Assembly (NCBI GenBank): GCA_013695395.1
Contig: JACDAP010000616.1
Coordinates: 1 to 24,322, forward strand
Length of the DNA: 24,322 bases
Source of the DNA: Solirubrobacterales bacterium
GTDB lineage: Bacteria > Actinomycetota > Thermoleophilia > Solirubrobacterales > Solirubrobacteraceae
Direction: 5' to 3'
Shown: positions 8,191 through 16,186 of the stretch, piece after piece
Numbering within the stretch: position 1 is the stretch's first letter
How the letters are laid out: the number at the start of each line of letters is the position of its first letter
The notes under the pieces: model-generated
What the model was told of the DNA's origin: nothing
The model's input: only the letters and a program-made list of their open reading frames with translations
The model's database searches: none
Translations under genes and position numbers: made by a program

Positions 8191-8565
8191 CTATTGAGTA
8201 GTAAAGCCTAGATTAGCTAGGACTGTATCCATCTTATACTTAGAATCAGATTCTAATTTTCTACGAGCAATTGTAGCTAGATTAGTAGTATTTGCCAAAC
8301 CAACTTCGCCTTGCTTACGATTGTAGTCGTCGCGTAATTTAACACCTGTAGCCATAGATGGCCCAGAATGTAGCATTCCTCTATCAGCAAAGCCTTCTGC
8401 ATTACCTACAGTAGTATCATCATAACTACGGCGCATTTTATCCATTGCGCTGTTATAATTTATTCTAGTACGATTCTGCTGATCGTCTAGGTTAGCTTTA
8501 TCTCTACCCCACTGTAGAGTTAGCGCTGAAAGAACTGCGGGATTAACTGGAATTTGGATCACCAC
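8191..8565 (-). CDS. Small helical virion-protein candidate, GTG start
   Basis: The 124-residue frame begins with two consecutive GTG codons (8560-8565); no ATG is near. GAAGG lies immediately before them, which leaves the start uncertain: spacing to either GTG is short. The protein is helical and rich in charged and polar residues (RDKANLDDQQNRTRINYNSA), with a Gly-containing break around residues 55-70. It opens the block of virion or ejection proteins after the lysis genes. P22 and T7 each encode one small and two larger ejection proteins, so a similar part is conceivable. No family is recognised. Confidence 0.7.
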   Translation of the reverse strand: MVIQIPVNPAVLSALTLQWGRDKANLDDQQNRTRINYNSAMDKMRRSYDDTTVGNAEGFADRGMLHSGPSMATGVKLRDDYNRKQGEVGLANTTNLATIARRKLESDSKYKMDTVLANLGFTTQ

Positions 8566-8586
8566 CCTTCAAATAGGGAGCTAATG

Positions 8587-8712
8587 TTAGCGAAAGCGAG
8601 TAAAAATAAATACTAGTAAAGCGATAATAGCTAGAACAACAAAGATAGTCCATAGATTAATAGACGAACCTCCACTATTCTCTACTGCTGAAAACAAACG
8701 GGTGGGCATCAT
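8587..8712 (-). CDS. 41-aa single-span membrane protein
   Basis: A short gene that starts on the ATG overlapping the holin-like gene's stop (TAATG at 8710-8714). Its product begins MMPTRLFSAVENSGGSSINL, continues with a continuous hydrophobic stretch (WTIFVVLAIIALLVFIF) and ends TRFR. The layout is a short outside/inside head, one membrane span and a basic tail, typical of small phage lysis accessory or antiholin proteins. Its place directly after the endolysin and two other membrane proteins supports a lysis role. The function is not proven by any motif. Confidence 0.7.
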   Translation of the reverse strand: MMPTRLFSAVENSGGSSINLWTIFVVLAIIALLVFIFTRFR

Positions 8713-8894
8713 TATAGTATTCCTTTATCTGAAGCTGGGGCATTTGATACACCCCATACTAGACCTAATGCAGTGAGTGCTGCAATTCCTGCTGTAAGAC
8801 CTTCTTGTAGAGTAAGATTACTATCACTTAGTGCAGTAACAAGAGAACCCATACCAGTAATTAATGATCCTACATATGCTTTTGCGTATTTCAT
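8712..8894 (-). CDS. Holin-like small membrane protein (60 aa)
   Basis: The start ATG overlaps the previous stop (ATGA) and has AGGA in GGAAATAGA upstream. Residues about 5-24 and 33-52 are hydrophobic and Gly/Ala-rich. They are separated by a short polar loop (SDSNLTLQEG) and followed by a small polar tail (SNAPASDKG). This matches the small two-span proteins next to endolysins that are commonly called holins in actinophages. A holin makes the membrane holes that release the amidase encoded two genes earlier. The class is assigned by size, topology and position. Confidence 0.7.
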   Translation of the reverse strand: MKYAKAYVGSLITGMGSLVTALSDSNLTLQEGLTAGIAALTALGLVWGVSNAPASDKGIL

Positions 8895-9412
8895 TCTATT
8901 TCCTTGTTTCTAATCATTGCTGCATCTGCTGCTTCACCAGGCTTAGATTCAACAGTATGAGCTTCGGCTCGTTTATGTGCATCTTCAAGATCAACTGCGA
9001 CACCTGCTGCTAATTCTGCTGCTGTTGTTGAAGCGTTTGCAGAAACAATAGCCTTTGCAAGAACAGTATTAAGAAGTGCTTCAAGTCTTGCAGCTGTTCG
9101 TCTATCTGATTCAGCAAGAATTTTCGCTGATTCAAGAGAAATTGTAATTATTTCATTTGCTACACTATTAGCAGCAACGTTTTTTGTCAAGTCATTTACA
9201 ATATCTCTCAAAGATGAACCATTATTGGTACGAAACTGTTTTGCAATATCATTAAGAATAGTAAATGCTTCAGGCTGTTTCAAATTTTCGCGGGCGTCTG
9301 TGAGTAACTCGATCAATTCCACCATCGGACGTATCAATTTTGTATAAATTACTGCTGATGCAGTAATTACAGCAGCTAAACCTATAATTATTTGTATCCA
9401 TGATGGTAGCAC
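8891..9412 (-). CDS. Membrane-anchored coiled-coil protein, holin-associated
   Basis: It starts with GTG at 9410-9412; the G is shared with the amidase stop codon and AGAGG lies upstream. Residues 5-28 form one membrane span (IQIIIGLAAVITASAVIYTK). The rest is Ala-rich coiled coil with a polar C-terminus. Residues about 61-72 (RTNNGSSLRDIV) resemble the NNGGSSLRD pattern of the DUF2746-like proteins found beside actinophage lysins; I judge this from memory. It is a likely holin partner or spanin-like lysis protein in an amidase-coiled-coil-holin cassette. Confidence 0.75.
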   Translation of the reverse strand: MLPSWIQIIIGLAAVITASAVIYTKLIRPMVELIELLTDARENLKQPEAFTILNDIAKQFRTNNGSSLRDIVNDLTKNVAANSVANEIITISLESAKILAESDRRTAARLEALLNTVLAKAIVSANASTTAAELAAGVAVDLEDAHKRAEAHTVESKPGEAADAAMIRNKEIE

Positions 9413-10344
9413 TATTTACCTCTAACTAGTAGCATTCGATCCGCAGTAACTGTACCGTAGATACCATCAGGATTCAAATCGTTAACAGATTGCCAATAAA
9501 CTACTGCATTATAAGTTGCTTCGCTGAATGTGTCTGTCTCAACCCAAGCAGGATTATAGATAGGGCGTCCATCTAAAGTATCCATAGAACACAGGATAGC
9601 TTGAAGCCATCTTACATTACTATGCTTAACACCTAGTTTAAGAATAGGATCGCCAGGAGTAGTAGGATAAGTTTTACCTAAAATTTGATATTCAGGAAGA
9701 GGAGGAGGCGGAAGGATAGTTGTCATTCTTGCAATTAGTTCTTTACGAACTTCTTGCATATTCCATTTATTCAAACCATTTAGGCCACCAAATTTAGGGT
9801 ATGTTGGTGTAGGTCCTAGAGGATCAATCTTTCTTCCTGGACAACTAGGTTCTACCCAAGTCCAGTGAGCATAAACATCTGTAGCAGGCTTTAATTCATA
9901 TGTCTTACATAGAGTTACAACTAAAGCTAAATAACTTTCAATCTGTACTTGAGGCCACGGTTCCCCGACTCCATTATTAGAAGCCTCAATACCAATAAGA
10001 TACTTGTTACCTTGGTCTAGAGGAACAATTCCCTTAGATGTTGTTACTTCTCCACCTTTACCTGCATGATTAGATGCTCCTGCTGCCCCCCAATAAACAA
10101 GTCCAGCTCTAGTTACATGAAAGTTACCAATAGGCTTAGCAAGAGCATTCAAATAACAATACCTAACAGCATCAATATCTGCACCTGTAGGTGGGTCAGC
10201 ATCATGGTGCATTACAATCCCGGCGATTTTTTCAAAACCACCCGTACTTCGGGACCGAATATCATAATCCGGAATTAAAATTAATTTGTTCCCTAGAGCA
10301 GCTGCAAGAGGAGTTAATGCGTTATTAAGCCAAAAGTTACCCAT
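9412..10344 (-). CDS. Endolysin: N-acetylmuramoyl-L-alanine amidase with PG-binding domain
   Basis: Residues about 36-180 form a zinc amidase (Amidase_2/PGRP) domain: GIVMHH gives zinc ligand His46 or 47, and VYAHWTWVEPSCPGRKIDP gives His160 and Cys168 plus the RKxDP signature seen in T7 lysozyme. The enzyme cuts the bond between muramic acid and L-Ala of the stem peptide. A proline linker (PPPPLPE, about residue 213) leads to a peptidoglycan-binding domain at about 225-310, with the usual V-x-x-LQ, DG-x-YG and T-x-x-A spacing. It lacks a signal peptide, so a holin is needed, and the next genes encode candidates. AGGAG, inside the preceding gene, precedes its start; the genes overlap by eight bases. 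Confidence 0.92.
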   Translation of the reverse strand: MGNFWLNNALTPLAAALGNKLILIPDYDIRSRSTGGFEKIAGIVMHHDADPPTGADIDAVRYCYLNALAKPIGNFHVTRAGLVYWGAAGASNHAGKGGEVTTSKGIVPLDQGNKYLIGIEASNNGVGEPWPQVQIESYLALVVTLCKTYELKPATDVYAHWTWVEPSCPGRKIDPLGPTPTYPKFGGLNGLNKWNMQEVRKELIARMTTILPPPPLPEYQILGKTYPTTPGDPILKLGVKHSNVRWLQAILCSMDTLDGRPIYNPAWVETDTFSEATYNAVVYWQSVNDLNPDGIYGTVTADRMLLVRGK

Positions 10345-10510
10345 TGAGCTTCTCCTGTAAACTTGCTACAGACTTTGCTCTTTTAATAGGATCTTTAATT
10401 GCAGAGATTCTATTATAAGCTCGTTGTAACTTTTTTACTTGAACTAAGTCCATATCTTCAAGTGTAGGATCTCCAGGACAATATCCTTCATCTTCATCGT
10501 AAACTTTCAT
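10337..10510 (-). CDS. Small charged helical protein (57 aa)
   Basis: Too short to stand out but well supported. The ATG at 10510 overlaps the previous stop as ATGA, and the frame ends GGG-TAA eight bases inside the amidase start. The head is acidic (MKVYDEDEGYCPGDPTLEDM) and the rest is a Lys/Arg-rich helix (VKKLQRAYNRISAIKDPIKR). It is unknown, and its stop region supplies the amidase ribosome site. It may be a small tail or lysis accessory protein. Confidence 0.7.
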   Translation of the reverse strand: MKVYDEDEGYCPGDPTLEDMDLVQVKKLQRAYNRISAIKDPIKRAKSVASLQEKLNG

Positions 10511-10686
10511 TTAAATTTCCTTCTATCTTGCATCATTTTCAAACGCTTTTTAGCAGCCTTTTGAACATTAAAGATATTTCCAGGTTTAGGAGACCGAGAA
10601 GGTCCATATCTAGCTGGTCCTCTAGACATAATACCACGAGTACTTCTCGCGTCTTGAAGCCCTCTAATTTTATTAATACTTGTCAT
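10507..10686 (-). CDS. Small Arg/Lys-rich basic protein (59 aa)
   Basis: It begins at the ATG overlapping the fibre gene stop (ATGA at 10683-10686) and ends with TGA overlapping the next ATG. The product is strongly basic: it has an RSTRGIMSRGPARYGPSRSP middle, with a helical KKRLKMMQDRRKFK end. It has no membrane span or cysteine. A nucleic-acid-binding or virion-DNA-associated protein is possible. The four-base overlaps on both sides support it being translated. Confidence 0.7.
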   Translation of the reverse strand: MTSINKIRGLQDARSTRGIMSRGPARYGPSRSPKPGNIFNVQKAAKKRLKMMQDRRKFK

Positions 10687-11324
10687 GATGTATCTACTCC
10701 AAACGATGAAGATAATCTATAAAAACCTAAAAACTGACATCTAAAATCCCACTGAATAGCATCTGTGTTAAGTATACTCAATTGCCAATTAGAAGTAGAT
10801 GCAATAGTACCAAAGTGTACAGTTTCATTAATCATTTCAGATTCTTTAGAACGAGATTGAGGAACATTACCTAACATTACTTCATGTACACTAACACCAT
10901 TTCTATATTCAAACTTAATAAGTCTCTGTGTAGTAGTAGGAAAGGTTCCACCACCAGAACGAGTAATGGTATATCTCATAGTTACAAGATAAATACCCTC
11001 TTGTGGAAAGACAATTAATTGGCTACTAGAAGGAGCAAACCAATTTTCACCCCCAGTATGCACCCAACCATCAACATAAGTAGTTACTCCTAATGCTAAC
11101 GCTTTAAATGCTACGTGAGAATATACTGAGAATCTAGTTCTAGTATCATGAGAATGATCTGCTCTAGAAACAAAAGGTGAATCACCTACAGCAGTCTCAA
11201 CACCAGCAAAAGTAGCTTCATTCACAGATGGTGGGGCTAATGCTTCCCCAACCCAATGCTTATCAGGATCTAAATGATCCCTAACAGTTAAGTTTTCTTC
11301 TTCGAATGGTCCTCCTTCAGGCAT
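10683..11324 (-). CDS. Tail fibre/spike-like protein with C-terminal beta sandwich
   Basis: A 213-residue protein. Residues 1-60 are Pro/Glu/Asp-rich, with FVSRADHSHDTRTRFSVYSH near 50-70; an SHxHD patch is typical of trimeric phage fibres. The remainder is beta-rich (GIYLVTMRYTI, FLGFYRL) and resembles a C1q/TNF-like jelly-roll that ends many phage fibres. Such domains bind the host surface. It follows the tail-hub gene with a one-base stop/start overlap (TAATG). It is short for a complete fibre, so it may act as a tail tip or head decoration instead. The receptor is unknown. Confidence 0.65.
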   Translation of the reverse strand: MPEGGPFEEENLTVRDHLDPDKHWVGEALAPPSVNEATFAGVETAVGDSPFVSRADHSHDTRTRFSVYSHVAFKALALGVTTYVDGWVHTGGENWFAPSSSQLIVFPQEGIYLVTMRYTITRSGGGTFPTTTQRLIKFEYRNGVSVHEVMLGNVPQSRSKESEMINETVHFGTIASTSNWQLSILNTDAIQWDFRCQFLGFYRLSSSFGVDTS

Positions 11325-13006
11325 TAGCCAACCTGCTCTACAACCGACCTACCAGTGTTTTGTTTAATAACTACTGCTTTAATTTTAATTTGTGATGTAG
11401 CAGATTGTAGTTCCGCACGTAAATTAAGAGCCGCACGTCTGTATCTAAAATCAGCAGGGATACTTACTGTATTAGTAGCAAGGCCTACAGTAAAGTCATT
11501 CAAAGTTCGTTCTCTTACTTCGGTAGCTGTATTAATAGTAGCATCTATATCCCAAGAAGAAGTAAATAAATGCTCAGCATCCGATGAATAGATTTCAAGA
11601 TATGCTTGTTTAGCATGCTTCAGTCTGTATGCATTATCACCATCAAAGTGTTTCGTCTTTAAGTATATACCTACAGGTTGAGAACGAATTATATTAGAAC
11701 GATTAGTGTACTCATCTACACCGCCGTCCATAATTAACAGCTGTGCCACAGAATAAAAAGGCACAGCAGATGTAGAATCTGTAACAAAAGCCATTACATA
11801 AACTGTAGGTTCTGCATTTAAATAAGTAGGAATCTTATCAGTCGTTGACCAAAATAGAGCAAAACGTTCAGGATAAAGTCCTATATCGTTTGAGTTAATA
11901 TTCCACTCTGTCCATGCGATAGGATCAAGTTTAGAATATAAAACTCTACAGTTATCCTTATCATAATATCGAAGATCTGTAGCCGCTTTTGCTATTGAAG
12001 CAATCATACCATCCTCATATGCACAAATAGTATGCACACGAGCACCTTTAGCTAAGAAGAATTGATCTTCTATTACCCCACTGAGTTTGGTTACGGACAT
12101 ATTGTTGGTAGCCCACACTCCTTGGTTATTAATGTAGTAAATAATACCCTTCGACTCAAAAGCACATCGAGATGCAGTACAAATTGATTTTGAGTCTAGG
12201 ATTCTAAGGATCCAAGAAGCAGGAGCACCTTCCACCAATAAGGTAAATAAGCCATTAGTAGTAAAAATAGCTAATTTATTTCCTAATGGAATTACATTTT
12301 CAATTACACCTGCGCCATTAGGACCTACAAAAGGAATAACATTAGCTGCTAGCGCCCATGTTTCAGGTTGTCCACCTACGGCGGGTAAGTTTGTAAAATA
12401 AAGTTTATTACCAAACCAACCCCACATCCTGTCTTTAAATGTAAATAAACCTACAATACTACCAAGTGCACTAGAAACAACAGATGTATATGTAATAGTA
12501 TCTGTTGACCAGTTTATAGCAGTAATCTTTTTTACACCATCATTTAATAAAGAAAAGTAGATTGTGTCATTATATTGACAAATACCAATTACTCTATTAG
12601 GTACAGTAACAGACATAAATCCATCACCAGCAGCAACTGTTCCAGCAGCACGAACAAAATTTAGTGTATTTGTATTAGCTGCTCCACCAGGAACAGCAAA
12701 ACCAAAGGCTCCCCACATAAATGCTGGTAATGCTGGATTTCCCCCATATGGGCTTATCTGCACAAAATAATTATAAAAATCAGAATCCGTACCATGAAAT
12801 CCAGGATTTGTTTCTAATACTTTCCAGTCAAAAGATAGCCGTTTAACTCCAATGCGATTTTCTAATGAGTCCCCTGTAGCAACCATATTATAGCATACAG
12901 CAGAATAGCCATCAGGTATATTAGACGGCAATTCAGAAGTATACATACCCTGTCCAATAGCAACAGGATAGTATTCTTCACCTGCAATTTCAGAACCTAG
13001 AGCCAT
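11324..13006 (-). CDS. Tail hub/nozzle, P22 gp10-like or T7 gp12-like (560 aa)
   Basis: This 560-residue protein is beta-rich throughout with many short hydrophobic strands. It opens with a G-x-x-x-E-L-P-x-N-I-P-D-G motif and YNMVATGDSLENRIGVKRLS (about 33-60). That pattern of a disposable N-terminus followed by R-x-G and a beta-propeller-like body is seen in podovirus nozzle proteins that close the portal channel. Its place after the adaptor and before the fibre agrees. The exact subfamily cannot be shown here, and a beta-propeller fold is an inference from strand periodicity. It lies six bases downstream of the adaptor gene. Confidence 0.7.
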   Translation of the reverse strand: MALGSEIAGEEYYPVAIGQGMYTSELPSNIPDGYSAVCYNMVATGDSLENRIGVKRLSFDWKVLETNPGFHGTDSDFYNYFVQISPYGGNPALPAFMWGAFGFAVPGGAANTNTLNFVRAAGTVAAGDGFMSVTVPNRVIGICQYNDTIYFSLLNDGVKKITAINWSTDTITYTSVVSSALGSIVGLFTFKDRMWGWFGNKLYFTNLPAVGGQPETWALAANVIPFVGPNGAGVIENVIPLGNKLAIFTTNGLFTLLVEGAPASWILRILDSKSICTASRCAFESKGIIYYINNQGVWATNNMSVTKLSGVIEDQFFLAKGARVHTICAYEDGMIASIAKAATDLRYYDKDNCRVLYSKLDPIAWTEWNINSNDIGLYPERFALFWSTTDKIPTYLNAEPTVYVMAFVTDSTSAVPFYSVAQLLIMDGGVDEYTNRSNIIRSQPVGIYLKTKHFDGDNAYRLKHAKQAYLEIYSSDAEHLFTSSWDIDATINTATEVRERTLNDFTVGLATNTVSIPADFRYRRAALNLRAELQSATSQIKIKAVVIKQNTGRSVVEQVG

Positions 13007-13012
13007 AAAAAA

Positions 13013-13627
13013 TTACCCCGGATAGTCCATAGGATCATCCAACTTGTATGTAGGACCATCATTAGTTTGAGCCTCATCATTACGCAAACCTAGAGCACGA
13101 TCATATAAATTCTGCATAGCTTCTTCTGCACGAGCATCATTGTTTTTATTATGTGCTCGAGCTAAGCAAAAGTTAACTACATCTTGATGGAAATTTTCAG
13201 GAACCGAGAAGGTTTGTGCAGATGGTAAACCTACCATCATAACTGGAGTCTTACTGTAGGTGATTTTAACAGCTGTAGTAGATCCCGCTTCTTGTGGATA
13301 TAAGTTTACTAACTTATTAAACATATACCAATAACTAGGCGCCGCATTAACAGTATCCGCTACACCTACAAGATCCAATTCTTCTTTAGAAATAGATCTA
13401 AGAGCAGAACCATTTATTGAAACTCTAGAAATTTTAACAGCTGCTGGTACAGAAACAGGAAACGCACCTACAGTAGAATCTACAGTAGAATCATTAGCAC
13501 CTGCATTACGAATGATATCTAATTCGGCGGCGTAAATCCAACCATAGATATCGTCGTCTGTGATGAATACATCGTATTCATCACCAAATTGACGTTTAAT
13601 TCGTCTTACGGCGTCAGTTACTAACAT
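13013..13627 (-). CDS. Head-to-tail adaptor (P22 gp4-like), 204 aa
   Basis: The start MLVTDAVRRIKRQFGDEYDV, followed by FITDDDIYGWIYAAELDIIR, matches the N-terminal helices of podovirus adaptors that dock under the portal ring. The middle is beta-rich and the end helical (HQDVVNFCLARAHNKNNDAR). P22 gp4 is 166 residues and T7 gp11 196, so the size fits. The ATG overlaps the previous stop by one base (TAATG). The role rests on position between the capsid and hub genes plus this pattern. Confidence 0.7.
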   Translation of the reverse strand: MLVTDAVRRIKRQFGDEYDVFITDDDIYGWIYAAELDIIRNAGANDSTVDSTVGAFPVSVPAAVKISRVSINGSALRSISKEELDLVGVADTVNAAPSYWYMFNKLVNLYPQEAGSTTAVKITYSKTPVMMVGLPSAQTFSVPENFHQDVVNFCLARAHNKNNDARAEEAMQNLYDRALGLRNDEAQTNDGPTYKLDDPMDYPG

Positions 13628-14094
13628 TACGCCGTCCTTGTACTAGGCCGATCATCATAAAATGTAATCAATTCATCCGTTTGAGAATCTCGAACAGTAT
13701 ACTTAGATTTCATACCTGCTATATGAAGAACAATATCTTTAGACTCTTCACGCTTTTCTTGGTACCGTTGATCATTTTCTTTCTTAGTATCAGCTTCCAT
13801 ACCTTCTAAAATTTTAAGAGTATTATGGCGCTGACCATCAGCTAAATGAATTCGGGTCAGGATTGACTCATCTAGTTTCCATGCCCTAAGGACGGGCCTA
13901 AGAATTCCATCTTTACATTTCTCTGCAACTACGAAAGGCTCTTCTGAAATACCTTCTACATGGTCTGGATCAACACAAAGAACTACTAAGCTTTCATCAT
14001 ATTCATTAAGAGCTTCTGCAATACGTAAAGCATCACGTTCTACTAACATACCGTCAATAGTAACATAGTTGCCTGTTCCTGGATCATAATACAT
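13627..14094 (-). CDS. Head-completion candidate of unknown family (155 aa)
   Basis: Starts MYYDPGTGNYVTIDGMLVER, with GGAAAT upstream as a weak ribosome site. The N-terminal half is mixed alpha/beta; residues about 100-125 are a highly charged helix (ADTKKENDQRYQEKREESKD); the end is a short beta piece. It is the first gene after the hairpin behind the capsid gene, so it is probably made in smaller amounts than capsid. It may be a head-completion protein or a small connector. No motif gives a firm role. Confidence 0.7.
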   Translation of the reverse strand: MYYDPGTGNYVTIDGMLVERDALRIAEALNEYDESLVVLCVDPDHVEGISEEPFVVAEKCKDGILRPVLRAWKLDESILTRIHLADGQRHNTLKILEGMEADTKKENDQRYQEKREESKDIVLHIAGMKSKYTVRDSQTDELITFYDDRPSTRTA

Positions 14095-14115
14095 TATAAT
14101 ATTTCCATCTAAATG

Positions 14116-14150
14116 AAACGAGGGTAACTCTATTAGAGTTACCCTCGTTT
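14116..14150 (-). terminator. Strong hairpin after the capsid gene
   Basis: AAACGAGGGTAACTCT (14116-14131) pairs perfectly over 16 bases with AGAGTTACCCTCGTTT (14135-14150) around a 3-base loop. On the minus strand the 3' side reads CGTTTCATTTAG, a weak T-rich tail. It lies 11 bases after the capsid stop and 21 before the next start, with no promoter seen between, so it probably terminates only part of the transcripts or stabilises the capsid mRNA 3' end. Confidence 0.85.
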
Positions 14151-14161
14151 GACTGAAAGAC

Positions 14162-15358
14162 TTAGACTTCAGTAATGTTAGTCATTTTACCATGAGCATT
14201 ACGCTTATGGGTACCAAGCTGCCAATACTTTTTCATCAAGGCTTCAAATGCATCGTAATCAGTAACCCACTGAAGAACAGATCCTGAACGATCTTCCCAA
14301 TACCATTCCTTATCGCGCCAGATTTTAATTTCCTTTTCGCAAATAAAGAATGCATGCTTATCAGGAGTATCGACGTCGGCAACTACTGGAAGGTCTGCCT
14401 CACCGTACATGAAGGAAAGACCAGTAAGACCACCAGCGAATGTCTTTGGTTCATTGAAACGACGAAGTGAAGTCATAAGGTTCCAATATGCACGCCGCAC
14501 ACCTAGTGACATAAAGATAGCAGTCGGGATTGATCCACCGTTACGCTTTACTTCGTCCATGTTTTTAATCATGGCTAGTTCAGTTAGTGACGTAGTAGTT
14601 GAATCCTCAAAAGATGCCCACTTAGGTGTAGTAGCTGGATCAAGTCCATGAAGAATACCAGTAGAGTCTACGATCTTATTAAGACCATGAGGCTCCTGGT
14701 TATAGTCACCGGTACGAGAAACGTAGTTACCAATAGCTGCGGTTGGAGCAGAGCTAACTGTAAAGGTAGTTGCGGTAAGAATACCAGTAATTGTAATTGC
14801 TGTACCACCAGCTACAGGAGTACCTGCGTTAGATACATCAATAACCATACCTTCATCAAGGTGGTTAGTTGAATCAACCGTAATAGTAGTACCTGCTGAA
14901 GCAGCAGTAACCTTAGCTTTAATACCGGAAGCTACAGCTGCATCAATATGCCCATACGCAATACGGTTCTCGTCTCGTAGAAGATCATCTTTTAGACCAT
15001 CCATTTCAAGATCCATTGAAGATGTAAAGGCTTGCCGATTAGTTTCAGCAAGAGCAATAAGTTGTCCAGTTAGCCGGACTCGACCGTATCCATACTTAAG
15101 GCTTTCTTGTGCAGCTTTCAATCCCTGCCTACCAGCAGGTGCAAGCTGTACGTTTTCTGCACGGTATGAAATACCGGCATTTCGAGAAGTACGAACAGGG
15201 AATGTAACATACTTACCGCCTACAGCATCTGTACCGGTTCCCTCTGATGTTCGTTCGATTCGCTTGATAGTTACCCGCTCATTATTAAGCTGGTCGTTAA
15301 TGTTTCCTTCGTAAATTTCTTTAAGGATTGCATTAACTGTTGTTAGTGTTGCAGACAT
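14162..15358 (-). CDS. Major capsid protein (398 aa)
   Basis: The order portal-scaffold-this gene and the size make it the coat protein. Residues 1-60 contain an N-arm and EGTGTDAVGGKYVTFPVRTS. Residues about 66-105 (AENVQLAPAGRQGLKAAQES and YGYGRVRLTGQ) resemble the E-loop and spine start of HK97-fold coats of the P22/N4 type. Residues about 147-215 (AKVTAASAGTTITVDSTNHL and following strands) are a Gly/Thr/Val-rich beta insertion comparable to an I-domain. The C-terminal half has an EVKRNGGSIPTAIFMS segment typical of the P-domain. The ATG directly follows the scaffold stop (TAAATG). No protease gene is seen, which fits a scaffold-dependent P22-like assembly. Confidence 0.88.
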   Translation of the reverse strand: MSATLTTVNAILKEIYEGNINDQLNNERVTIKRIERTSEGTGTDAVGGKYVTFPVRTSRNAGISYRAENVQLAPAGRQGLKAAQESLKYGYGRVRLTGQLIALAETNRQAFTSSMDLEMDGLKDDLLRDENRIAYGHIDAAVASGIKAKVTAASAGTTITVDSTNHLDEGMVIDVSNAGTPVAGGTAITITGILTATTFTVSSAPTAAIGNYVSRTGDYNQEPHGLNKIVDSTGILHGLDPATTPKWASFEDSTTTSLTELAMIKNMDEVKRNGGSIPTAIFMSLGVRRAYWNLMTSLRRFNEPKTFAGGLTGLSFMYGEADLPVVADVDTPDKHAFFICEKEIKIWRDKEWYWEDRSGSVLQWVTDYDAFEALMKKYWQLGTHKRNAHGKMTNITEV

Positions 15359-16186
15359 TTATTGATCTCCTAGGCCAGATAGCATTTCTGCTACTACAGA
15401 TTTTCTTTCTTTTCCACGTAGCGACTTGGTGTCGATCTGGCCGGACGGAATTCCACCTTGACCCCCCATTACTTTAGGAGCTTGTCTGCGGTTTCCATTT
15501 TGGCTATGCTTACCAATCATTTGATTCCATTCTTTGAAAGCTTGGTCTGGATTACCGTGTTCGGCTAATCTTGTTAGAATCCAAGCTTCATCGAAGTCAC
15601 CATGCTTAGTATGCATGGTTTTGAACACAGAGTCAAGTTGCTGCTTTTCTTCAGCTTGTAGTTCTGCTTGATCTCTTTCTTCACGCCAAGCGCGCATCTC
15701 TTCTAATTCAGAAGCAACATTTTGCTGAAAGATTTGACTTTCATCTGGAACTTCTTGCTCTTGTTCATACCCATCATCTTCGTATTCGTTCATCATTTCC
15801 TCTAGTTCTAAGATTCGTGCTAAATTAGCATCGAAGTCATCTCCGTACTGTTCCTGTAGTGCTTGCCACATTACCTTAAACATACCTTCAGGATTAGTCC
15901 TAAAGTTATTTCCAAATGCGACATATTTTTGAATTTCTTCAACTGGGACGCCTAAGCTTTCATACGGCTTAAGCTTTCCAGAATACTCTTGAAATTTCTT
16001 TGTTACTCCTGCATCCCACTCTTTGATATATCGTGCAACTACTGCTCGATCTTGGGGAGGAATTTTATTTAAAAAGGGTGATGCAAGACTTAAATTTTCG
16101 TCTACTACAGGTTCTGTATTCTCTTGAACTACAGGTTGTTCCTCGACGTTTTCGTCTGAACCACCGAAGTTAGGAATTTCATCCAT
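15359..16186 (-). CDS. Scaffolding protein (275 aa)
   Basis: This highly charged, helical protein lies between portal and coat. Its first 45 residues are acidic, and about 46-70 read QDRAVVARYIKEWDAGVTKK, similar to the start of phage scaffolds. The centre is Glu/Gln-rich, and the C-terminus turns basic (GNRRQAPKVMGG, LRGKERKSVVAEML), as expected for the coat-binding tail of a P22-type scaffold (303 residues). It has no hydrophobic core and no protease signature. It overlaps the portal stop by eight bases, so the genes are translationally linked. The role is to shape the procapsid and then leave. Confidence 0.8.
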   Translation of the reverse strand: MDEIPNFGGSDENVEEQPVVQENTEPVVDENLSLASPFLNKIPPQDRAVVARYIKEWDAGVTKKFQEYSGKLKPYESLGVPVEEIQKYVAFGNNFRTNPEGMFKVMWQALQEQYGDDFDANLARILELEEMMNEYEDDGYEQEQEVPDESQIFQQNVASELEEMRAWREERDQAELQAEEKQQLDSVFKTMHTKHGDFDEAWILTRLAEHGNPDQAFKEWNQMIGKHSQNGNRRQAPKVMGGQGGIPSGQIDTKSLRGKERKSVVAEMLSGLGDQ

